Assembly (NCBI GenBank): GCA_012934845.2 | Contig: WNNJ02003577.1 | Location: 1-64,000 of the forward strand | Direction of reading: 5' to 3' | DNA length: 64,000 nucleotides | DNA from: Pomphorhynchus laevis | Lineage: Eukaryota; Acanthocephala; Palaeacanthocephala; Echinorhynchida; Pomphorhynchidae | Shown here: positions 56,263 through 64,000 of the stretch, piece by piece | How positions within the stretch are numbered: position 1 is the first letter of the stretch | Layout: each line of letters starts with the position of its first letter | Notes under the pieces: model-generated | Databases searched by the model: none | Told to the model about the DNA's origin: nothing | The model's input: the letters and a program-made list of their open reading frames with translations, nothing else | Position numbers and translations under genes: made by a program

Positions 56263-57700
56263 TTAATTCGTAAATTTTAGAAAGAATACCACTAGAACTT
56301 GAGCTCTCCATGGTGATCTACTCTTTTCAATAATTCCTTGTTTGAGGAGTCTATCAATTTCTTGCCTGATAAATCGAGAATTTTCCGGTGTATGTCGACG
56401 TGAGTTAGTACATATCGGACGAATGGTTTTGTCGATACCTGGGAATAACGTCAACGGCTTAATATCCATGACTGGAGCAGTTTGTAAAGATGCCAAAGAT
56501 AAACCAGGGTTCGGACCAGCGAAATTGAAAGTAGTATATCAGTGAAAGAGAAAAAATGTGTTCTAATATTACGGATGCGCATAAATTAGGCAACACGAGA
56601 AACAGTGTATTCCTGTAAGTACGATCTATAAATTTAAAAGTAATGTAGCAATGACAACGAACGAACACGGATTGGGATGATGACGCCATATGGACTCGAC
56701 GTTTACACATATAAGTTTTTATTTGAAGGTCAGATACCACCGCATCATCAATAAAATTGTCTGAACTCGCCGTATCCAGAAGTTATTGAAACGATTTGTT
56801 AGCTATCAAAACTTTCTGGCACGTTAGACTTTGGTTGAATAGAGATGCGTAATATAGAGTAGCGGATGTTGACGGAGTATTCTTTTAACTACGAGAGCGA
56901 CAAACGTTTGCAAAATGACCGCTTTTACCACATGAATGGCAAGTTGAATTCCGAGCTGGACAATTTAATCAAAGATGGTACGATCCACCACAAAATATAC
57001 AACGTTTATGATTTTGAGAGAAGCGTGCGTGTTAGTTTATTTGTTTTCAGTGCAGCGAGAGTATCACATTGTTCATTATCTTCACGTGATTTATCAACCA
57101 GACTGACCTGAGTAAATGCGAGACTTGATGTTTCTGTGGATGATATTATCGCGGCATGTTGTTGAGCTGCTTCGAGTGATTTGGCAATCGTCACTAGTTC
57201 GTCAAGATCAGTTACTCGAGATTCAAGGAGACGTTGTCTAATGTAACTATTGTGAAGTCCTTGAATAAAAGAATCTGTAATATGTGCATTACGATTTGAA
57301 GAAACATCCACAGGTTGAAAATCGCATAGATTAGCGAAATCGCCAAGCATTCGGAGATACTATTCTAAAGTCATTGCCGGTTTTTGTCGGCAAGCATGAA
57401 GTTGGTAACGTGCGAATCGAATATTTACAGGCTTTATGAATGCTCTATTCAAGATATTTACAGCATCTTAATATGAAGTACACGCTTTGATTAATTCGAA
57501 TAATTTCGTCGAAATGAGATTGACAAGTAATGGTAGTTTAGATTCGTCATTGAGTCCTACTTGTAGCGCAATAAAACTATCAAGGCGTCGCTTCCAGTGT
57601 ATCCACTCTTCTTGAGAATTAAGGACTGTCGATAGTAATATTTAATACTGAAGGCATCAATAGTTTCTCCATCTCGATGAACCAATATTATTGAATAAAT
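56263..57700 (-). mobile_element. Ty3/gypsy-like element: gag, protease and start of RT
   Basis: From 57.7 kb downward: gag (57350-57006 and codons before it) with DSFIQGLHNSYIRQRLLES, then two zinc knuckles (one intact, CHSCGKSGHFANVC near 56920). Next comes an aspartic protease start with LLDTASSDNFIDD (about 56790), where the usual DTG/DSG is DTA, then FLVLPNLCASVILE. The RT start, 56496-56263, has SRFIRQEIDRLLKQGIIEKS and PWRAQVLVV, the gypsy RT entry. The rest of RT, RNase H and integrase are absent, and a CR1-like LINE begins immediately. Several stops and frame changes. No paired long terminal repeats could be identified. Confidence 0.8.
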
Positions 57701-57743
57701 TGTAATAAAAAAGTAACGTTAGAACGGCTTTATTCAATAATAT
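57685..57743. repeat. Perfect 15-base inverted repeat
   Basis: ATATTATTGAATAAA (57685-57699) and its exact inverse (57729-57743), at the 5' border of the gypsy-like gag. Confidence 0.7.
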
Positions 57744-58369
57744 CTATAAATAAAGTTATACAAAAGGTACAATCTGATCATTTCATATCATAACATCTTC
57801 ATCTTTCAAAATGGCTTTTAGTAGTCTAGGACGACTGTTACTGTCCTCACTTTTCCACCTAAGCGAAACAGTGAAACTACATTAATCTTAGAGAATTTCA
57901 TTAGATAAATCTTTAAGGACTGTTGAAAGAACAGAGCGTACCTTCAAAGATCATCATTCAGGCGATGTTGAATGTTCACAGAACAAGACTCAGGTATGTA
58001 AGCAAAGATAACTGCCCGAGTGTGGTTATGACGTCTCGCAAATTTTGAAAAGATTTGGGTGTGCTGCATTGGACAAGTCGCCTGAATCGAATTGGATGTA
58101 ATTAAATCTTAATTGATAGCTGTTATCCACATCCACAATCAGGGTTTATCCCGTCACTGTCCTTCCTCAGACGGATAGGTAAAATATTTGTTGACTCTAA
58201 TGATTTAGAAACTTTTTTTTATTAATTTAATAAAAACCGCGTATTAATTTAATTACTAAATTAATTTAAATCAAATGATCAATAGTTAAGCGTTGAAATG
58301 ACGGAAAAAAAGGCAGCAAAAAAGACTAAAAAGAATAAGATGAAAACGCATAATATATAAAAATCATAT
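57744..58369. other. Intergenic DNA
   Basis: Could include leader or LTR sequence of the gypsy-like element, but no repeat partner was seen. No gene. Confidence 0.35.
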
Positions 58370-58560
58370 ATTAATAACATAACATATTATAATATGTTAT
58401 GTCATAGTATGTTATTGTATGCTATGCTATAATATGTTATATAATAACATATTATGATATATAGCATAATATTATCACATATTATTGTATATGTAATGTA
58501 CTAAAATATAATATACAATATTAATATCTAAAATTATAATTATATATATATATATAATTT
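58370..58560. repeat. AT-rich palindromic repeats
   Basis: AACATATTATAATATGTTAT-type units recur in both orientations, ending with (TA)n just before the 359-base repeat. Confidence 0.6.
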
Positions 58561-59318
58561 TATATCTGGATGTGTTAAACTGTGCTCCGGGAGCTAATAA
58601 GCTGCAGTTTCATAATTGTAGATGTTGCCAAAAACCGGAGTTCGATTACAAGTAGAGCAGACTTCCTTATCACTCCTAGACGAGCTGATGGTAGCCGGCA
58701 GCACTCATCAGTAGGGTGAACTACCATCAGTCGTTTCGGCTGCCTTGTGATATATTAAATAGGCATTTCCGAGAATTTGCTAACGTGGTAGCATGGGCAT
58801 AGCCTCTTTAAACTAACCATGTGCTTTCCGGACCATCCTAATTTTATTCGGCAGGAATTTCACTTGCTGTCGTTGCTTGCTTTCTCACAGGATCCTTTAT
58901 GGATACGTTTTTATAATTTTATATCTGGATGTGTTAAACTGTGCTCCGGGAGCTAATAAGCTGCAGTTTCATAATTGTAGATGTTGCCAAAAACCGGAGT
59001 TCGATTACAAGTAGAGCAGACTTCCTTATCACTCCTAGACGAGCTGATGGTAGCCGGCAGCACTCATCAGTAGGGTGAACTACCATCAGTCGTTTCGGCT
59101 GCCTTGTGATATATTAAATAGGCATTTCCGAGAATTTGCTTACATGGTAGCATGGGCATAGCCTCTTTAAACTAATCATGTGCTTTCCGGATTATCCACA
59201 TTTTATTCGGCAGGAATTTTACTTGCTATCGTTGCTTGCTATTTCACAGGATCCTTTGGATGATACATTTTTATAATTTTAAATCAGATTCTGTTAAATT
59301 GTGCTCCGCGAGCTAATT
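58561..59318. repeat. 359-base tandem repeat with tRNA-Met-like segment (possible SINE)
   Basis: Two nearly identical head-to-tail units (58561-58919, 58920-59279) and the first 40 bases of a third, interrupted by the LINE. In each unit AGTTTCATAAT (58606-58616) looks like a tRNA-Met anticodon loop with flanking stem CTGCAG/TTGTAG, and GAGTTCGAT (58638-58646) like a T-loop/B box, as in tRNA-derived SINEs. Further on, CTGATGGTAG (58685) pairs with CTACCATCAG (58721) and GGCAGC (58697) with GCTGCC (58739), interleaved as in a pseudoknot. There is no reading frame of note. Tandem array, tRNA likeness and structure suggest a noncoding RNA repeat; the class is inferred. Confidence 0.6.
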
Positions 59319-60001
59319 AAAAAATACATCTCATTTTGGGCAGCAAAATGATCGGGGACAGCGATGATGTCGAGTGCCCCATTAAGTATATGTGTAAGGG
59401 CAGTGGAGATTAGTTTGTAATTGTAGTTGGATAGAATGTTGATGAACCGGATGGAATCCGTGGAAGAGGGGCGGTCTAGGCGGATATTGAAGTCGCCTAG
59501 AACGAGTGAAGGGATTGAGGACAATGAACAATGAGAAAGGAGGTCAGCGAGTTCGGTAAAAAATAAGGCAGTAGGAGCTGATGAACCAGGACGGTATACA
59601 ATGGCGAGATCTAGAGTGATCGGGTTAGAATAACGACAAGTGAGCAATTCAAAAGAGCAAGGACTGAAAGTGGGATTGATTTTGCGAAGAGACGCGGGGT
59701 GACGCGCGAATGCGACGATGCTGCCATGATTAGAGAATTTAGAATGGCATGAGCTGAGGGGGCGGGCGGATTCGACTAGGGAGCAACCGGTAGATAGCAG
59801 AAGGCGAATGGAAAAGTCGTCGGAATCTGAGTGCCAGGATTCGGTGAGGCAGAAGATATCGATGGATTGCTCGGTGAATAGGTTGAGGATAAGATCGGAT
59901 TTATTGAGAATAGATCTAGTGTTGAGGAGACCGAGGCGGAAACCGTGTGTTGTGGCGAAAGAGTCTAATGGAGAAGACAAATAGGAGAGATGGAGCGCCA
60001 T
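59294..60001 (-). mobile_element. CR1/L2-like LINE ORF2 endonuclease, truncated
   Basis: Clean 235-codon frame: RLGLLNTRSILNKSDLILNL, DIFCLTESWHSDSDDFSI (the catalytic TESW), LAIVYRPGSSAPTALFFTEL, IPSLVLGDFNIRLDRPSS, HILNGALDIIAVPD (a degenerate LDLIF motif). The reading frame ends where homology meets the 359-base repeat, so the C-terminal endonuclease part and the whole RT are lost. Similar in kind to the element at 30-32 kb, but different in sequence and with more balanced base use. Confidence 0.85.
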
Positions 60002-60229
60002 CGAATTTTTGGACGGGTGTGGACAACTTGAAAATTTCCGTCTATGTTTCGGATGGAGAGTGAAGTTTCGCCGTTTTCCTCGCGACGGCGTTTTTCGATG
60101 CGGGCTGAAGAGATTTGAGCGATTTCAGAAGGGCGCGATCGGTAAAAATTCGAGTGGTTGAAGACGGCATTAGTTTGAATCGTTGAGAGAGGACAGAAGA
60201 CGCGTGAGAGCGATGCTTGAAAACAATTT

Positions 60230-61092
60230 TTAGGAGAGGGGCTGGGAAGGATTAGATTGAGAAGATTTGTTTAGACGGATGAATGCGACAGGAGAAATGT
60301 TCTTGAAAAAGGATGGTTTATCCGCAGGGACAATATACGAGAGGATGGATCTGAAGGCGGAAACATCGTGGTCTAGACGTGTTTGTGGAGATAAGGAGTT
60401 AGAAGGCGTGATATTAGTGACAATGACGCAACGATCGCGAGAAGCAAAGCGCTTCCGTAAAGGAGGACGACTGACGTGAGTAGGTGAGATCACGATAGAA
60501 GAGCTGGCAGTTGATGATTTGGAGGGATTTGGTTTGACGACGGGAGACATAGAGGATAATGATAATAAAGAGGGTGGCAAGCGATGTGAGGAAAGGTTAT
60601 GAGTGGAAGGATAGTGGAGGTGATTTTGATTGATGGATGCAAGGTATTGAGAAACGAGACGGGAAGGACGGGACGTGGGGTGTCGGGGAGTGAAAATACA
60701 TTAGTTGTAACAATTTGCGGCTCCGTCACTGTCTCGGTAGATTTATCATAAACTTGACAAAATCCATCTTGCTGCGATACAATTTGCGGCTCCTTCACTG
60801 TCTCAGTAGATTTATCAGAAATTTGAGAAATTCGATCATGCTGCGATGCCATTTCCAATTGCTCTAATCGTTTTATTAACAAGTTGATTTGTTTCGCCGC
60901 ACAGAATCCGCAGTAGAACGGTGGCCCGCCACAAGTTTCCTGACCCAAAGCACAGTTATGCGTTACTAATGTCCAGATTTTACAGCCACTAGCGGAGCAT
61001 TCAACTTGTATGTTCTCAAGTTTGCCAGTTTTATCGGTATCAACAGAGATTGCTCGTCTGGCTTTTGGTAGATTTTTCTTCTTGGCTCCCAT
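60230..61092 (-). mobile_element. ORF1 of the same LINE, zinc finger and RNA-binding region
   Basis: The frame 61092-60490 starts MGAKKKNLPKARRAI and has a Cys/His cluster, VECSASGCKIWTLVTHNC and PPFYCGFCAAKQINLL, a PHD-like finger known from CR1-like ORF1. A short coiled coil follows (INLLIKRLEQLEMASQ), then a repeated phrase, KSTETVKEPQIV and KSTETVTEPQIV. After a shift near 60530 the frame 60580-60230 gives RDRCVIVTNITPSNSL and FFKNISPVAFIRLNKSS, similar to the RNA-recognition segment of ORF1 proteins. One frameshift; otherwise quite well kept. Confidence 0.7.
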
Positions 61093-62160
61093 TAACTGTA
61101 GGTTGCAATAGTTTATAATGTTTAAAACTGCGCTCCTTGTCTACAAAAATGCTCTTTGTATATAAAATAGGTTTAGTTTCTTCTTCTGTTGTTTGTAAGT
61201 AGTTGCTAGTTAGCAGCTAAGAATTTCAATTGTGTATATTAATCTTGTGATTTGTGTATTTACTTTAGATTGTAAGTAACTTTAATCAACAACTTTTATC
61301 AAGTTTAATACATTAAAAAAGGTGAGAGATAATATAATACATAATAAGTCACTGACCAAGCCGTAACACGGCGAAAACTTTGGCAATAAATATCAATACG
61401 TTCCTAAAAATATTTATTATAAGCGTTTTTCAAGATTATGATATTTTAAATTATATTAGTATAACTTAGATGATCTTATTTATAAGCTAACTGACAGAAT
61501 CTGTGAAATTTCATTGAATAATAACATAGTATTATAAATTGACTGTTCACTCATTGGTTTATATTATTTATTAATGGAGAAAGTGAAATAGAACTTTATT
61601 TTAAATATCCAAAATAAAAAATTTCTATTTCACTCTCTACACTAATAAAGAATAGTATAGTGATTTATTATTACATGAAACATAAAAACATAAAACATGC
61701 ATCAAAAAAATTACGTCGCGAAAGAAAATAAAAATAAAAAGTAAAGAAAAAAAATAAAGAGTATAAAGGAAAATTTGCAATGACAATAATTGCTAAAATT
61801 TGCAATGGCAATTTTCTTTTAAATAAAAATCTTAGTTATTGTGGAAAGAGAAAATGTTTAAATCGTTTTAAATGTAACGATATTTAAAAAATATAATAAG
61901 GTGATGTGGAATATTTGAAAATGTTACACATAATATAGTCTTAATAAGCTGTCTACTGTAAAGTATTCCAAGGGTTTTAGATTAATTTGTAATATTGATT
62001 TTGTAATATTTTCAAAATTTTTGTAATTCCGAAACAAGAATATTTTATTTATAAAATATTTTATTTCATATTTTATTTATAAAATATGAATAAAAATTCA
62101 TAACAACTGTGAATAATAATTCTTTAAAGATCAATAAATTTCATTTTTAAACTATTTTCA
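61093..62160. other. Intergenic DNA, LINE 5' UTR at the left
   Basis: The first 250 bases probably are the LINE's 5' leader. The rest is AT-rich without genes. Confidence 0.4.
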
Positions 62161-62520
62161 TTTTTTTAAATTTTCATTAAACTTTTTGCATAAGCATTCA
62201 TGCATACCATATAATATAAAATATAATACATTAAATAATGAAATTTTAAGAATTGCAACAATATGTAACGATATTGGCTTTCTTCAAAATCATTTAAATA
62301 ATTTAATAGATACATATTTTAAACTAGGTTACTATAAAAATAACATCAAGCAGAAAATAGTAAAATATATGAATCAACACAATAATATAAAGAATAAATT
62401 TAAACTCTTAAGTAGAAAAATTTTATGGATAATAAATAATATACTTTGTATTAAAATAAGATTGTATATAATCAAATTTATACTTTATATATACTTTAAT
62501 AACACTATATACTTATAATA
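62161..62520 (+). mobile_element. Penelope-like RT C-terminal fragment
   Basis: The frame 62186-62518, HSCIPYNIKYNTLNNEILRI, HLNNLIDTYFKLGYYKNNIK and VKYMNQHNNIKNKFKLL, is nearly identical to 46145-46380. It begins abruptly and has no RT catalytic part. The high identity suggests a recent copy or duplication. Confidence 0.75.
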
Positions 62521-62734
62521 ATATATTTATTTTATTTATTGTAATGATATTGGTTTACTTCAAAGACAGTTTCATTTTTAAATTTATAGCACAAAATATC
62601 AGCTTCAGCTAAGTGATCTGATTTGCTTAAAATTTAATATCGAGTTTATTACCATTCCAATTTACTCTGTTATAGAGTGCGTTTTTGTGATAACAATTAA
62701 GTAAATAAATATAATTAATATTAATAATTATTGG

Positions 62735-62815
62735 AACTGGATCGAAGAAAGGAGGAAAATTTCATTTGATATTTCGCTAACCTCTGTTTGTATTTTCAGA
62801 AAATTACAATGCTTT
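62735..62815 (+). repeat. Half of a fold-back element
   Basis: ATTGGAACTGGATCGAAGAAAGG, then TTGATATTTCGCTAACCTCTG and TTTTCAGAAAATTAC, match a left arm of the elements at 6.0 and 42.9 kb. The right arm is missing. Confidence 0.65.
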
Positions 62816-63104
62816 TTGATAATTGATGATTTATTAAAGTAAAAAAACATCAAACAACAAACAAAAAACATGCAATGCTTTTTTAAATGTACATGCTTAT
62901 ATGAAAAATTCAAAACAATCGCCGTCATTTTATTTGAGCAGGTGCTGCGGTTATTAGCGATAAACACCTGCTTTTAGTGTTGTTTGAATTTTTGGCACGA
63001 TTACGGCAACTTTTGAAGATACACAAAACGCAATAAAAAAGGTGATTCAAAATAGTTTAGAAACAAAACAAATATAATTACCATAACATTTTCATTCACT
63101 TGAC

Positions 63105-63425
63105 AGAGCACCCTGGCCGACAATCATGTCGCCTATGCGGTGTTTTCTGCTAGCGCTGTTGCAGCCCGGGCGGAGTAGCTCAAACGAACCAAATATAGCT
63201 GCTTCAAGTATAGATAGCATTTGTGCGTCCCTATCGCCATTGAAGCATTAGGCGCGGTCGGCCCCTAACGCATCTGCGTTTTTGAGGCAGTACGATTAGA
63301 GGTTGGGGCAGACAATTGGAGATAAACGCGCATTCAGCTGGCTCATGCAACGAATCAGCGCAGCAGTTCAACAAGGGAATGTAGCATCCTTTTTGGAATC
63401 GGCTGGAGATCACTATTTAGGCAAT
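63105..63425 (+). mobile_element. Retroelement ORF tail, broken
   Basis: A GC-rich island. In one frame: DNHVAYAVFSASAVAARAE, a stop, LKRTKYSCFKYR, a stop, HLCVPIAIEALGAVGP. After a shift near 63290: RLGQTIGDKRAFSWLMQRIS and AAVQQGNVASFLES. This order (KY..L, VP.A.E.LG, G..R...L.QRIS.A.Q.GN) is the C-terminal tail of RT-containing retroelement proteins I have seen in cnidarians and other invertebrates; the family is not certain. At least three stops. Confidence 0.45.
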
Positions 63426-63619
63426 TACCTTTTTTAAATTATGCAATTTAAATTACATAATATTTAAATAAAAAATGCAGATAGACAAAGTGTGTGATTC
63501 AAAATAAATAATTTGAAAAATTAATAAAATAAAAGATAACAATAAAAATTACTAGAAATATAGAAAATATTATATAAACAAAAGAATCGTTTACAACATC
63601 TTTACAAAATATTTAAAGT

Positions 63620-63890
63620 TAAGTCAGGTTTATTATTCGGCATAATAATATTGGAGGTTTATGAATGTAATAAGCCTCAAGAATTTTTCTATTTAAACAA
63701 TTGGTTTCTTTTGCTAAAACAACAATATTATTATAGTCAACATTGTTATCTTAATTTAAACTATGGTCTTCAATAGCGCTACTTAGGTCCATTTTGGGTG
63801 TGTATTTGTGTTGTTTTAATCTAGTCTCTAATGGTTGGCATTTGACCCACATATTTTATCGCATTCTAAACAAGAAATTTTATAAACAAA
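63620..63890 (-). mobile_element. Penelope-like GIY-YIG endonuclease remnant
   Basis: Minus-strand reading: VYKISCLECDKICGSNANH followed by a stop, HKYTPKMDLSSAIEDHS, DYNNIVVLAKETNCLNRK and ILEAYYIHKPPIL. This is the GIY-YIG module found C-terminal to Penelope-like RT: YxI.C..C, the degenerate YIG(Q)T, EH/DHSL, and the catalytic Glu in the LEAYYI helix. Several frame shifts and stops. The YIG box has become ICG, so it is inactive. It is the only GIY-YIG trace of this family in the window. Confidence 0.7.
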
Positions 63891-64000
63891 TCAGATCATA
63901 TAACCGAGTATACGTATTTTATACTATATATAAATAAAAATAACGATAAATAATAAATAATTCTATAAGATTTTATACAATTTATTATATCAAGTTAAAA
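63891..64000 (-). repeat. Dispersed repeat, inverted copy at the window end
   Basis: The reverse complement of 48100-48220: TTTTAACTTGATATAATAAA, then ATACGTATACTCGGTTATAT. It directly abuts the GIY-YIG remnant on its upstream side. It may continue beyond the window. Confidence 0.65.

Noticed and set aside
58700-58745. Functional hammerhead ribozyme on the minus strand
   Set aside because: Core boxes CGAAAC and CTGATGAG and a possible stem II are there, but stems I and III and the cleavage triplet do not fit, so it was only listed as a point to test.
63105-63425. Bacterial contamination or rDNA (GC-rich island)
   Set aside because: The island reads as a retroelement protein tail with stops and sits between AT-rich animal sequence; no rRNA-like sequence was recognised.

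Overview
The window looks like a piece of an invertebrate animal genome: AT-rich, intron-containing and dense in retroelement debris. The best taxonomic pointer is a small heat-shock protein with two alpha-crystallin domains (44.5-45.3 kb), an architecture known mainly from flatworms. Very short introns (38, 53 and 54 bases) and a mixture of LINE-like, Penelope-like, Ty3/gypsy-like and hAT-like remnants fit a flatworm or related spiralian. The species cannot be named from this sequence.

Host genes supported by the sequence are few. They are a two-exon PRD-like homeobox gene (444-1515, +), a three-exon orphan with tiny introns (16.4-17.1 kb, -), a two-exon putative secreted protein (21.0-21.5 kb, -), an SGNH-fold protein that has lost its catalytic residues (27.2-27.8 kb, -), a complete three-exon IST1 (33.4-36.2 kb, -) and the double-ACD heat-shock gene with heat-shock elements upstream. 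Broken copies of cellular genes are a makorin-like RING fragment (4.0-4.6 kb) and a ubiquilin-like UBA tail (42.4-42.8 kb).

The rest is mostly mobile DNA. Layout: 6.0 kb perfect fold-back element; 6.95-7.83 kb hAT/ZBED-type transposase remnant; 9.6-12.6 kb (-) and 12.9-16.06 kb (+) two copies of one LINE, 5' ends facing; 17.7-18.96 kb two tandem Penelope-like fragments; 19.0-20.8 kb a LINE with an R2-type zinc knuckle and endonuclease tail; 22.2-25.3 kb an inverted-repeat element beside the most complete AT-rich Penelope-like copy; 28.95-32.45 kb a CR1/L2-like LINE with an ORF1 zinc finger; 37.25-41.1 kb a second head-to-head pair from another LINE family, whose ORF1 is seen at 50.7-52.6 kb; 41.1-42.1, 53.1-53.4 and 54.0-56.2 kb further LINE pieces; 46.8-48.0 kb a second Penelope-like lineage; 56.3-57.7 kb gag-protease-RT of a gypsy element; 58.56-59.32 kb a 359-base tandem repeat with a tRNA-Met-like segment; 59.3-61.1 kb a LINE with ORF1 and endonuclease; 62.2-64.0 kb Penelope-like RT and GIY-YIG remnants.

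No operon-like organisation or working gene cluster is present. The host genes look independent, and nearly all elements carry stops, frameshifts or truncations. The least explained items are the 359-base tandem repeat, the fold-back family, the multi-copy AT-rich Penelope-like family and the orphan genes. Reading was by eye. Exon borders rest on frame continuity and splice signals, and family names on remembered motifs.
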